Shown one piece after another: positions 1-8,708 of a DNA stretch of 34,032 nucleotides (position 1 is its first letter; each line of letters opens with the position of its first letter). Source of the stretch: an uncultured Clostridia bacterium (GTDB taxonomy: Bacteria > Bacillota > Clostridia > Oscillospirales > Ruminococcaceae); assembly GCA_946545645.1 (NCBI GenBank), contig CAMNNQ010000133.1, forward strand, positions 1 through 34,032. The letters are read 5' to 3'. Both the position numbers and the translations under genes were made by a program. A model generated the notes under the pieces. It was not told where the DNA came from and did no database searches. It worked only from the letters and a program-made list of their open reading frames with translations.

Positions 1-3000
1 GATACCCAGGTCTCTGTGAAGGTGTTGTCGGTGCCTTCGATGGTGATCTTAGCGCCCTTGACTTCCTCTTCGCCTGTGATATCCTTCTTGGATACGGTTA
101 CCTTAGCGGTCAGTTCGGCATCGGAGATAGTAAACAGTGCTTTCTCCTTGTCAGCCTCCGCCTTGCCGTTTTCAGCGGTGCCGGAGGTCACTTCTGCCGA
201 AGTAACTTCGCCGTTGTAAACTGTAAACTTGATGGTTGAATCAACGACTTTGTAAACCTTGCCGTTTTCTGCTGTGAAATGATCCTTTGCGCCTTTCTCA
301 GCCAGTACATATGTGCCGTTCTTCAGAGAGAAGGTTACGGGCTTGCCTGTGGAATCCCATGCAAGGGATCTGCCATTGGCATCATAAGCAATGGTCTTGC
401 CGTCTTCTTCAAAGATCACAAGCTGAGCGCCTTCGATCTCTTCGCTGTTTGCGATATCCTGCTTGGAGATAGTAACATCAGTCAGCTTGCTGTCCTTCAT
501 TACGACTGCATTCTCTTCGGGAGCAGTGAACGGTCCGTTCTTGGAAGCGGAAATCGTTACATTGTTCTCATCATCTACCATAAAGAAGATGCTCTCTGCT
601 ACATCGTAACCGTTAGGAGCTGAAGTTTCCTCCAGAGTATAAACTGTATTTGTAGAAAGTCCATAGATCGTATGATCCTTGCCTTCAACAGACTTCCATT
701 CCTCAACAATGGCGCCTTCGCCGTCAACGACCCGGATAGTAGCTCCGCCGATCTCCGAACCTGCCAGATCAGTCTTTTTGATATTGACAGAAGTGAAATC
801 GTCTACCATAGTTACTATGGCAGCGGCCTGCTTGACAGGCTCGTTGTCATCATTGTAGATATAGAGACTGCCGTTGGAATCGAACTTGAATCTGATATCC
901 TCAGCGGGGATGTAGCCGTCGGGAGCACTTACTTCATGGAGAACATATACAGTATCCATTACGAAAGTCTCGGAAATATCTACAGCACCTAAGCTGTTGG
1001 TAACGAACTCAGGAACGATCACATCACCTTTCTGATTGGTTATAACGAGCGTAGCCCCTGAAACATAGTCCGAATTCCTATTATTCACCTTTTCGATGGT
1101 AAGAGGTCTCTTAGCAAGCTCATCCTTAGCTGTAAAGGTCAGTGTTTCGTTATCGTAGCTGAAATAGCCTTCCTCATGCTCAACGAATGCATCCTGATCG
1201 GTGTTTACTTCAACATTTCCGTTCTTATCAACGGAGAAGCTAACATTGAATCCGATCTTGGCGTATCCCGGAGCAGCTGCTGTCTCTTTAATGATATAAT
1301 TGCCCTTGGTGAGCTCAACGCTGAATACTCTCTGAGCCTCGGAGGATGTCCAGTCAGCGACTTCGATCTCATTTCCTTTCTCATCGACACGGCTTATCAC
1401 GAATTCAGCACCTATAATGAATGTCTGTCCGTCGGGGCCGACCTTTGTGAGCTTGATAACAGCAGCCTCGGGAGCCTTGACTGCGTCGCATACAAAGATC
1501 GCATCCTTAGCGCGATTCATATAGAAGTAGCCTTCTGCGGAATCAGCATTAAGTTCGCCACTGACATTAGATGTTTCGGTCACCTGGCCGCCGGAAACAG
1601 TGAACTGCATTACGGTGGGGATGATCTGATATGTCTCTCCGTCAGTCTCGGACTCAAAGGTCGTATCGTTGACATTGTCGCCCGTCTCTTTAAGATAGTA
1701 TACACCGTCCTCAAGAGTTACGGTCTTTGCGGATGTGCCGTCAGATGTCCAGCTCAGGCTTGCGCCGGTAGCTGCATCTGATGCAACTTCTGTAAGGTTC
1801 GCATTGGTGTAGATAGTAAGCGTTGCGCCTTTTATTTCCTTATCGCCTGCGATATCCTTCTTGGAGATCGAAAGCTGTACGGTCTTATACTCAGCGTCGC
1901 ATACCTTGATCTCGTTGACACCGTTGTTGGCTACGAAATAGCCTTCCTTTGCATTATCAACGAAATCTCTCTCAGCGCCCTGAACGTTCTGTACCTTGCC
2001 GCTGACTACTTCAAAGGCAAGCACAGAATCGATAACGCTGTACTCAACATTGCCGGATGTAAAGGTCTTGCCGTTCTCTGCACTTTCCTTCAGGAAATAC
2101 TTTCCGTCTGCCAGAAGGATCTTCTTGGCTTCTGTGCCGGAGGTCCATGTTGCAGCCTTATTGTCGAGAAGGTTTGTAGCAGGTTCAGTGCAAGCGCTGT
2201 CGGTATAGATACCGAGAGCAGCACCTTCGAGCTCGGATTCGCCTGCGATATCCATCTTGGAGATGAGTATCGAATTATCGATCTCGGCGTCGCAGATATC
2301 GATCCTGACCTGTGAAGCGGCTTCTACATTGTAGATTCCCTCAGTCTCGTCAGAATCCTGCTTGGTAACTGTTACCTTACCGTTTTCGTCTACTGTGAAC
2401 TCCAGTGCGGAGGTTATCACCTTGTAGTGCTTGCCGGTCTCGGTATCTACGACCTCGCCGTTGTTTGCCTCGTCTCCGGTCTCGAACAGAGTATAGCTGC
2501 CTGAAGGTACCACGAAGGTGTGCTCGGTCTCATTGTTCTCGCCGGAGATCCAGCTCTCTTCGAAGTCGTTATCAGTGCCTTTGATCGTGATCTTAGCGCC
2601 CTTGACTTCATTCTCACCTGTGATGTCCTTCTTGCTTACGGTAAGCTCAGCAGTTACCATAGCGTCGCAGACATCAATGCTGTTATTTCCGTTGTAATAG
2701 AAGTAGCTGTCCTCAGCATCCGCATCGTACTCATTCACAGCAATCTTGTCAACAGAAGTAACAACTCCGTCGGAAACTGTGAATTGCAGCTTGCTATCAA
2801 CAATATAATAGCTCCTGCCGTCCTTGTCGGAAACGAAGGATGCGGCGCTTCCGGAAGCAGTCTCTTCGAGGTAGTAAGTACCGTCGCTGAGGGTAACTGT
2901 CCATTTGTTGATGCCATCGGAAACCCATTCAAGATCTTCGCCTGTAGCAGCGTCTCTTGCAAGTTCCTGATCCTCACCAAGGATGCGGAGTGTAGCGCCC

Positions 3001-6000
3001 TGAACTTCATTATCTCCTGATATATCCTTCTTGGATATGCTGACCTTTGTCAGCTTGCTGTCGGATACAACGATAGTATTCTTCACGATGGGATTGCCGT
3101 CAGCATCGCTGAGGGAACCGTCCTCATTGACGGTAAAGCGTATATCTTCTGCTATGCTGTAGCCTTCGGGAGCAACGACTTCTCTGAGGATATAATCTCC
3201 GGGAGTAAGTCTGTTGTCTGCAACAAGAGTTACAGTTCCGTCTCTAAGGTTAAGATTCTCGATAGCAGCGAAGGTATCCTTGCCCTCTATCCTGTAGATA
3301 TTGAAGCTGATATTGCTGTCAGAGATTGTTTTTCCTTCGGAATCGACCTTATTGATGGTGATCTGGATAGGAGCGTCCTTCAGGACTACTGCATCGCCGG
3401 CAGCGGTGTACTCTTCTCCGTTCTCGGACACAAGCACATTACCGTTCTCGTCGATCTTGAAGAATACTTTTTCGGTAACTGCATAGCCTTCGGGAGCGGT
3501 GGTCTCCTCGTAAACATAGACCTTGCCGTATACGAACTTATATTCTACGTTATGAGGCTTCAGAACGCCCTGGCCGTCTCTGCCGTCAGAGCCGGAGGTC
3601 CATTCTTCGATCGCAGCATCGCTGCTGCCCTGCTCATAGATCTTGACACTTGCGCCTTCCAGCTCGGTGCCGCCCAGATCTGTCTTGGAGAACTTGATCT
3701 CATTGACTGAAACGAGCTCGTTTCTGACAGTGATCTCGATGAGGTCTGTGCCGTCATCCTGGCGCACTGTCCTTAATGTATAATACCTTGAAGGGAACAT
3801 GGGGCCAAAGCCGATCCTGCCCTCGCGGGTCACATTGAAACGATAGGTCTCATTGAGCTTAACGTAGCCGACAGGCTGATTTGTCTCTGAAAGGGTATAA
3901 GCGCCCTGACCGAGGACAACAGAATTTGTTGTGTTTGTAATAGTGTAGGTAGCTCCGGTGGAAGCCGGATCGGCTTTCGAGATAGTGAACTCATAAGGAG
4001 AGTCGATCTCATTGCCCTCAGCATCTACCTTCTTGATAAGGACAAGAGCTTCCTTATCGCCGTTATCGGCAGCATTTCTGATAGTGATCTGGTTATCGCT
4101 GTCTTTATAATAGTATCCATTGGCAGCGTCAACCTTGAATCCCTCGGCGGTATCGTCGATAACGACCTTAGCCATCTTCAGAGTGCGCTCTATACCATCC
4201 TTGTCTTTATAGGTTACCTTTTTACCAGTGGCATCGAGATAATCCTCTTCAACTACCTCAAACGAAACAGTAGTCTTAACGACCTTATACTTAACTTCGC
4301 TTGTAGGATCGGGATTGCTATAGGCTGTCTCGCGGAGAGTGTACTTTCCGGGAACAAGGCCGAACTCTCTGAGTGTTGAGCCTGTGATCTCCTTGGAGCT
4401 CGTCCAGCTCTCCACTACCTGACCTTCTTCATCAAGCACTTCGATCTCAGCGCCCTCGACTTCCTCGGAGCCGGTGATATCGGTCTTGTTGATCTTCATA
4501 TCGGCTGTGCAGCCGGGCATATCCTCATAGAGGAAGTGCCACTCGCCGGAGTTGTTGAAGATATAGCCGTCGGAAACGAGCCATCCGGAAGATGTTCCCT
4601 TGACTAAGCCCTTTGAATTCTCTTTGGGGAGCAGGAAGATACCTGTCGTCGCGTCAAAGACAACGTTCTCGGCGGAAGCCAGGTTCCAGACAATATTTCC
4701 TGTGGCGTTCTTAGCGAGCCAGGCGTTCTTTTCGCCTTTCAGTACATTTTCATACGGAGGCGATGTGGAATCCTTGGTATCGCTGGAGGAATCGTCAGCA
4801 TAGACCTTCTCGATTTCAAACTGCGAGAGAGTAACATCCTTTGTCCTGGTGAAATTGAAGACAATGGTCTGATCTTCCCTGAGTTTTACCTTAAGCGAGC
4901 CTGTATCAGCGATATATGATGCGATAGCGTCGGCATCGATATAGATAGTAGCATCAGGGGCATAGGCTGTAGTATCGATAAGTATTTTGCTGGCCGAAGT
5001 ATTGAACGCAGAAGCATTTGATTCCTTCTTAGCAAGAGCCGCAGATACCTTCTTCATATAAGCGATGTTGGGCTCGATGACATTTTCTGTCATAGAAGCA
5101 GGATCTTCGATGATCTTGGCAACAAAGCTTCTTGGATCAGACAGGCGGGACTCGTTATCAACGTGGAGAACAGTTCCGAGCTCACAGCACTTCTCACCTA
5201 TAAAGATCGTGCCGTCTTCATCGGCGGTATGCTTTGTAGGATCAAAGCCTGACATCGATCCGGGAAGCTTATTGTCTCCGTCTAAATAACTCGTTATATC
5301 TTCGGTGAAGTTAACGAAATTAGCGATGTAGAAGTGGCCGCCGAAACGACCGGAGAGGTCAGGCTCAACAGCATCGCCGGTAGACTTCTCGAAATAGTTG
5401 ACAGCGAAATTGCTCTCGATATGGTTGCCCTGCTCAAGAGCATCGGCAGTTATACCATAATAAATGCCTTTTCCGAGGATCGACTTGTAGTCATATTCCT
5501 TTTTAGGTTCTGGCAATACCTTAAAGGAAAAAGTATCCTCGCCGAAAGTCTTGTTCGGGTTAGAAGTATCGATCTTATGTTCCTGAGATATCAGCTTGGC
5601 GCTGTTGACTACTGCGCCGTTCTGAAGCATCGTGCAGTTATTGGCATCGAACTTCTTGAGACCTTTATCTTTGCCGAGGAAGATACCGTATTCAACGATC
5701 TCTGTCTTGCTGGCATTGAAACGGTCTCTGCATTCTTCACCGTTCTGGTCCTGCCAATGCTGGCCTTCGTGATCCTGGATATTGAACACGACTTCTGTTG
5801 CATTGTTGCAGACGATCGGCTTGACATAGTAGTTGTCATTTGTTGTACTGTGCGATACCTTTACATATGTGTAAAGGTAGTCGTCTTCCGTAAAGGTCAC
5901 AGGCTTGTCAAACGTTACCTTGTAGGTGTAGTACACATCGTGACGGTTGAGGATAAGCGTTGTTCCTTGAGCCTGCGGCTTGTACCCGAGAAATACGTCG

Positions 6001-6557
6001 GAAGCCTTAGAATTGCTGCTCATGAAATCATCGTAGGTATAATCGTACAGATTAGAATACTGCGGATTCCGCCAATAGTCGTAGTCTCTGCCGTAATTAT
6101 ACACACGATAATTGAACTTGTACTTCGTAGGATCGTACTTTACAGTAGCCTCCGAAGCATCAGGCATTTCCTGGCCTTCTTCATAAGGAAAATAGTTCTC
6201 GAAAGTAATGTCATTGGGGAAAGATGTTTTTCCCTGGTTGTTCTGCCTGAGTTGACCCTGATTCCACGCTACGACCGTAGCCGGGTCATTGAGATCAGTC
6301 AACCAAGCAAGTACATAGATCTGATAGTAAGCGAACTCGGGGTTTGTTCCTCCGCCATTTCCGCCGACAGTATTCTCAAGCTCGTTTGCGGGATTGCCGT
6401 CAATGTCTGTAATTCTGACAGAGACTGTAACATTTTCATCTTCAGCGCCCGCAAAAAGAGGCTCGACGATATTTCCTGTCAGACAGGAGATAGCAACGAA
6501 AAACGCCGTAACACTGCTAAGTATCTTCTGCACTCGCTTTGCCAATGCTTTCTTCAT
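1..6557 (-). CDS. Giant secreted SpaA/Cna-B-type repeat adhesin with choice-of-anchor-A-like head, 3' end outside window
   Basis: At least 2185 codons stay open from ATG 6557 (preceded by GGGTGAAGGA) to the left edge; the frame was checked by eye at several places. Residues 1 to about 38 form a Sec signal peptide (MKKALAKR, hydrophobic stretch, AGAEDE). Residues about 360-680 resemble the choice-of-anchor-A / pAdhesive head: a GNHIESNFAVNYF segment, then IVWNLASAENVVFDATTG, then SGWLVSDGYIFNNSGEWHF. After that at least 13 prealbumin-like repeats start with a K-x-D-I-T/A/S-G motif followed by an E/K-G-A motif, near residues 687, 840, 953, 1065, 1171, 1305, 1430, 1562, 1700, 1818, 1923, 2028 and 2152. 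In known proteins such repeats are rigid stalk units, often locked by Lys-Asn isopeptide bonds. Inferred role: surface adhesin or pilus-like stalk, possibly sortase-anchored; the anchor would lie outside the window. Monocistronic here, with its own promoter. Confidence 0.88.
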   Translation of the reverse strand, partial: MKKALAKRVQKILSSVTAFFVAISCLTGNIVEPLFAGAEDENVTVSVRITDIDGNPANELENTVGGNGGGTNPEFAYYQIYVLAWLTDLNDPATVVAWNQGQLRQNNQGKTSFPNDITFENYFPYEEGQEMPDASEATVKYDPTKYKFNYRVYNYGRDYDYWRNPQYSNLYDYTYDDFMSSNSKASDVFLGYKPQAQGTTLILNRHDVYYTYKVTFDKPVTFTEDDYLYTYVKVSHSTTNDNYYVKPIVCNNATEVVFNIQDHEGQHWQDQNGEECRDRFNASKTEIVEYGIFLGKDKGLKKFDANNCTMLQNGAVVNSAKLISQEHKIDTSNPNKTFGEDTFSFKVLPEPKKEYDYKSILGKGIYYGITADALEQGNHIESNFAVNYFEKSTGDAVEPDLSGRFGGHFYIANFVNFTEDITSYLDGDNKLPGSMSGFDPTKHTADEDGTIFIGEKCCELGTVLHVDNESRLSDPRSFVAKIIEDPASMTENVIEPNIAYMKKVSAALAKKESNASAFNTSASKILIDTTAYAPDATIYIDADAIASYIADTGSLKVKLREDQTIVFNFTRTKDVTLSQFEIEKVYADDSSSDTKDSTSPPYENVLKGEKNAWLAKNATGNIVWNLASAENVVFDATTGIFLLPKENSKGLVKGTSSGWLVSDGYIFNNSGEWHFLYEDMPGCTADMKINKTDITGSEEVEGAEIEVLDEEGQVVESWTSSKEITGSTLREFGLVPGKYTLRETAYSNPDPTSEVKYKVVKTTVSFEVVEEDYLDATGKKVTYKDKDGIERTLKMAKVVIDDTAEGFKVDAANGYYYKDSDNQITIRNAADNGDKEALVLIKKVDAEGNEIDSPYEFTISKADPASTGATYTITNTTNSVVLGQGAYTLSETNQPVGYVKLNETYRFNVTREGRIGFGPMFPSRYYTLRTVRQDDGTDLIEITVRNELVSVNEIKFSKTDLGGTELEGASVKIYEQGSSDAAIEEWTSGSDGRDGQGVLKPHNVEYKFVYGKVYVYEETTAPEGYAVTEKVFFKIDENGNVLVSENGEEYTAAGDAVVLKDAPIQITINKVDSEGKTISDSNISFNIYRIEGKDTFAAIENLNLRDGTVTLVADNRLTPGDYILREVVAPEGYSIAEDIRFTVNEDGSLSDADGNPIVKNTIVVSDSKLTKVSISKKDISGDNEVQGATLRILGEDQELARDAATGEDLEWVSDGINKWTVTLSDGTYYLEETASGSAASFVSDKDGRSYYIVDSKLQFTVSDGVVTSVDKIAVNEYDADAEDSYFYYNGNNSIDVCDAMVTAELTVSKKDITGENEVKGAKITIKGTDNDFEESWISGENNETEHTFVVPSGSYTLFETGDEANNGEVVDTETGKHYKVITSALEFTVDENGKVTVTKQDSDETEGIYNVEAASQVRIDICDAEIDNSILISKMDIAGESELEGAALGIYTDSACTEPATNLLDNKAATWTSGTEAKKILLADGKYFLKESAENGKTFTSGNVEYSVIDSVLAFEVVSGKVQNVQGAERDFVDNAKEGYFVANNGVNEIKVCDAEYKTVQLSISKKDIAGDKEIKGATLTIYTNANLTEVASDAATGASLSWTSDGTSAKTVTLEDGVYYLKETGDNVNDTTFESETDGETYQIIPTVMQFTVSGGQVTETSNVSGELNADSAEGYFYMNRAKDAIFVCDAVKAPEAAVIKLTKVGPDGQTFIIGAEFVISRVDEKGNEIEVADWTSSEAQRVFSVELTKGNYIIKETAAAPGYAKIGFNVSFSVDKNGNVEVNTDQDAFVEHEEGYFSYDNETLTFTAKDELAKRPLTIEKVNNRNSDYVSGATLVITNQKGDVIVPEFVTNSLGAVDISETFVMDTVYVLHEVSAPDGYIPAEDIRFKFDSNGSLYIYNDDNEPVKQAAAIVTMVDDFTSVNIKKTDLAGSEIGGATIRVVDGEGAIVEEWKSVEGKDHTIYGLSTNTVYTLEETSAPNGYDVAESIFFMVDDENNVTISASKNGPFTAPEENAVVMKDSKLTDVTISKQDIANSEEIEGAQLVIFEEDGKTIAYDANGRSLAWDSTGKPVTFSLKNGTYVLAEKGAKDHFTAENGKVYKVVDSTIKFTVYNGEVTSAEVTSGTAENGKAEADKEKALFTISDAELTAKVTVSKKDITGEEEVKGAKITIEGTDNTFTETWV

Positions 6558-6640
6558 TTCCTTCACCCTTTCATATTATTATTGGATTTACCCTGTGTGC
6601 CAGATTGCCGATACTCAACAGGGTATAATAATATAAGTGT

Positions 6641-6669
6641 ATTATACCACAAGACATGATATTTGGCAA
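6641..6669 (-). promoter_or_regulatory. Promoter of the giant adhesin
   Basis: On the minus strand TTGCCA (6669-6664), a 17-nt spacer and TATAAT (6646-6641) lie about 85 nt upstream of the adhesin ATG. This gives a leader of roughly 75-80 nt. It is the only good sigma-A-type promoter seen in that interval. Confidence 0.75.
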
Positions 6670-6792
6670 TAGTTTTTATATCTCTTTTTGTTAGAAAATT
6701 TCACGAGTTCTTTGTTTATTATTCACAGTTTAGAAAAGCCGGTTTCTTGCTGTGCGAAGGAAACTGCGATTTTTCGCGCTGGAAAAGTTAAT

Positions 6793-6865
6793 ACCTTTAC
6801 AGCTTTTCACCCCTTGTAAAGGTGTATTCTTGTCATGAATTGTACACAATTCACCATTTTGGTGA
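6793..6865. promoter_or_regulatory. Cluster of three inverted repeats in the divergent adhesin / kinase-like intergenic region
   Basis: The 499-bp gap 6558-7056 holds the two promoters and, between them, three inverted repeats. They are ACCTTTACA / TGTAAAGGT (6793-6801 and 6815-6823, 13-nt loop), the palindrome GAATTGTacACAATTC (6837-6852), and TCACCA-ttt-TGGTGA (6851-6865). The last two share a base pair or two, so they could be alternative structures or overlapping protein sites. No credible ORF covers them. They may be operators for the divergent genes or part of a small RNA; neither is shown. Nothing else was recognised in the gap. Confidence 0.5.
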
Positions 6866-6992
6866 TTGACTCTGCTCCGAATATTTGCTGCCGGACTATC
6901 CCGCTCCTGCCAGCATAGCAAAGGCATTTGATAACATTATGTAAACAAATAATAAGCAAATCATAAACATTATCATTTCTTACAAAATTCTC

Positions 6993-7020
6993 TTGACTTT
7001 TACAGAATTCGTGATACAAT
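6993..7020 (+). promoter_or_regulatory. Promoter of the kinase-fold gene
   Basis: TTGACT (6993-6998), a 16-nt spacer and TACAAT (7015-7020) are followed by GAAAGGAG (7041-7048) and the ATG at 7057. The spacing is normal for a housekeeping promoter. Confidence 0.75.
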
Positions 7021-7056
7021 ATAGATAAACAATATTTCACGAAAGGAGAATATATT

Positions 7057-7821
7057 ATGGAATTAAAGGAGATCATCGCTCAGAACGACTTTTACGATGT
7101 CTACAAATCGGATACAGGCATGGCAGTAAATGTCTACAAAAAACCGGAGTATAAGGAAAAATGCCTCTATGCTGCCCTGACTCACGCCAGAGTCGAGACT
7201 ACTCTCTTCAACTATTCATCTATAAAAATGCCCATTCTGCACGATGTCGAGGTCATCGACGGCAAATGGTGCAATATCATGGACTGGATCGACGGCGACA
7301 CCATGGAGCAGCTCATGCGCAAGAACCCAGACAAGATCGACACATATCTCGATAAGATGATCGAAGTGCAGTGCGAGATCCATGAGCAGTATATGCCACT
7401 GCTCTCCAAGCTGAAGGATAAGATGGCCCGCCAGATCAAGAGCCTCGGCCAGATCGACGAGATCAAAAAATATGAGCTCCTGACCCGCCTCGACTCGATG
7501 CCGAAGCATATAAAGCTCTGCCACAACTCCTTCGAGCCCAAAAACATCATCCTCAACGACGATGGCGTCTATGTCGTAAACTGGGGGCACGCCAGACAGG
7601 GCAACGCTTCCGCTGATGCCGCAAAGACCTATCTGCTGCTCAAGCTCCACTTCCCGGAGATCGCAGACTCTTATCTGGAGCGCTATTGCCGCCGCAGCAA
7701 CACCTCCAAACGCTATGTTCAGGCCTGGCTGCCTATCGTCGCAGCCGCTCAGCTCGACAAAGGCATAGAATCTGAAAAGGAATTCCTGCTGCGTTGGATA
7801 GATGTTGTTGATTATTCGTAA
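7057..7821 (+). CDS. Aminoglycoside/choline kinase-fold (APH-like) protein, probably a pseudokinase
   Basis: The 254-aa product has the layout of the small APH-like phosphotransferases common in Clostridia, including the C-terminal block QGNASADAAKTYL and the ending WIDVVDYS. Family members as I recall them carry a catalytic H-G-D-F-x-P-x-N motif and a metal-binding I-D-W. Here the first reads LCHNSFEPKNI (His156, Asn157, Ser158) and the second VVNWGHA (Asn175), so both key aspartates are absent. The N-terminal strand where an ATP-contacting lysine is expected reads AVNVY. The fold is kept and the frame intact, so this looks like a binding or regulatory protein rather than decay. It is monocistronic, with its own promoter and terminator. 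Substrate and role are unknown. Confidence 0.85.
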   Translation: MELKEIIAQNDFYDVYKSDTGMAVNVYKKPEYKEKCLYAALTHARVETTLFNYSSIKMPILHDVEVIDGKWCNIMDWIDGDTMEQLMRKNPDKIDTYLDKMIEVQCEIHEQYMPLLSKLKDKMARQIKSLGQIDEIKKYELLTRLDSMPKHIKLCHNSFEPKNIILNDDGVYVVNWGHARQGNASADAAKTYLLLKLHFPEIADSYLERYCRRSNTSKRYVQAWLPIVAAAQLDKGIESEKEFLLRWIDVVDYS

Positions 7822-7827
7822 TAGGAT

Positions 7828-7869
7828 ACGCCATAGAGTTCAGACCGGTCATACTCTATGGCGTTATGT
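7828..7869 (+). terminator. Intrinsic terminator after the kinase-fold gene
   Basis: A perfect 12-bp stem ACGCCATAGAGT / ACTCTATGGCGT (7828-7839 and 7853-7864) has a 13-nt loop that contains the palindrome GACCGGTC, followed by TATGTTTTA. The trailing U tract is short, so termination may be partial and radC just downstream could receive read-through. Confidence 0.65.
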
Positions 7870-7898
7870 TTTACCGGGAAAACTGTGAGGATTTACCT

Positions 7899-8603
7899 AT
7901 GACTACTAAAAAGCGACCTCTCTCCACCCACGCAGGGCACCGCGGAAGGATGCGTCAGCGATTTCTCAGCGACCGCGATCTCTCCGGCTTTTCCGAGCAC
8001 GAGCTTTTGGAAATGGTGCTCTATTTCTGCTACACCAGAGCTGATACCAACGAGCTGGCTCATAAGCTGCTGGACAGGTTCGGCTCTCTTGATGCTGTTA
8101 TGTCCAGCACCCCGGAGGAGCTGGCTTCCACAGGCCTTATCGGGAAACGCCCAGCTGAGACTGTAACCATACTCTACTCGCTTGCCGCCTATCTGCGGCG
8201 GGGAGGCGGTGCGGAGCCGGTCGATGCCAGAGATCATATAGCTGTCGGGAAATACATACAGAGCTTTTTTATCGGAGAAGAGCGCGAAAAACTGCTCATC
8301 TTCCCTCTCAGCAGCGATCTTACGATAAGGAACTGCATCCTTCTCGGAGAGGGCGGGCGACAGAATATCCGTTTCAATGCATCCGAGATCGCTAAGAAGA
8401 TGCTGCCTCTGAAGCAGCGCTCGCTGATAATCGCCCACAATCATCCTTTTTCGACATCTTCGCCCTCAGCCAACGATGTCCATTCCACAAATACTCTGGT
8501 CTCAGGTCTGCGAGCCTACGGAATGACCCTTGAAGACCACTACATCATCGGCACTGACGGTTTCACCTCATTGCGTCAGACCGGAGCGCTTTACGAACAC
8601 TGA
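7899..8603 (+). CDS. radC: RadC family JAB/MPN-domain protein
   Basis: Encodes 234 aa. The start is ATG 7899, 8 nt after GTGAGG; an in-frame ATG at 7866 lies inside the preceding terminator and is unlikely. The N-terminal part (to about residue 105) carries the helix-hairpin-helix-like region of RadC (LSGFSEHELLEMVLYF, then STGLIGKRPAET). The C-terminal MPN+ domain has the metal motif H-N-H-x7-S-x2-D (HNHPFSTSSPSANDV). Despite the name, a role in DNA repair is not established for this family; members may act as JAB-type metal-dependent hydrolases or nucleases. The short spacing to the upstream terminator suggests either read-through or an unseen promoter. Confidence 0.9.
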   Translation: MTTKKRPLSTHAGHRGRMRQRFLSDRDLSGFSEHELLEMVLYFCYTRADTNELAHKLLDRFGSLDAVMSSTPEELASTGLIGKRPAETVTILYSLAAYLRRGGGAEPVDARDHIAVGKYIQSFFIGEEREKLLIFPLSSDLTIRNCILLGEGGRQNIRFNASEIAKKMLPLKQRSLIIAHNHPFSTSSPSANDVHSTNTLVSGLRAYGMTLEDHYIIGTDGFTSLRQTGALYEH

Positions 8604-8612
8604 ACAAAGCAA

Positions 8613-8659
8613 AAAACCGTATATCCTCCCCGTCAGATTCAGGGAGATATACGGTTTTA
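8613..8659. terminator. Bidirectional terminator between convergent radC and ldh
   Basis: AAAACCGTATATC-c-TCCC pairs with GGGAGATATACGGTTTT (about 8613-8630 and 8642-8658), with one bulged C. A-rich sequence on one side and T-rich on the other lets it work in both directions. Confidence 0.85.
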
Positions 8660-8673
8660 ACTATGTCTGTTTC

Positions 8674-8692
8674 CGGGCAGCCGCCCGTTTTT
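8674..8692 (+). terminator. Second small terminator downstream of radC
   Basis: CGGGC-agcc-GCCCG (8674-8687) is followed directly by TTTTT (8688-8692) on the plus strand. It backs up the larger hairpin just before it and lies only 16 bp from the ldh stop codon. Confidence 0.6.
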
Positions 8693-8708
8693 CATGCTTT
8701 TGCAGCGC

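Noticed and set aside
5334..6659. 441-codon plus-strand ORF antisense to the adhesin N-terminus
   Set aside because: It is the shadow of the real minus-strand frame: no ribosome site, improbable residue composition, and the minus strand reads a signal peptide and known domains.
6730..7076. Short minus-strand ORFs (65 and 89 codons) in the adhesin / kinase-like intergenic region
   Set aside because: No ribosome sites, they run across a promoter and inverted repeats, and residue composition is not protein-like.
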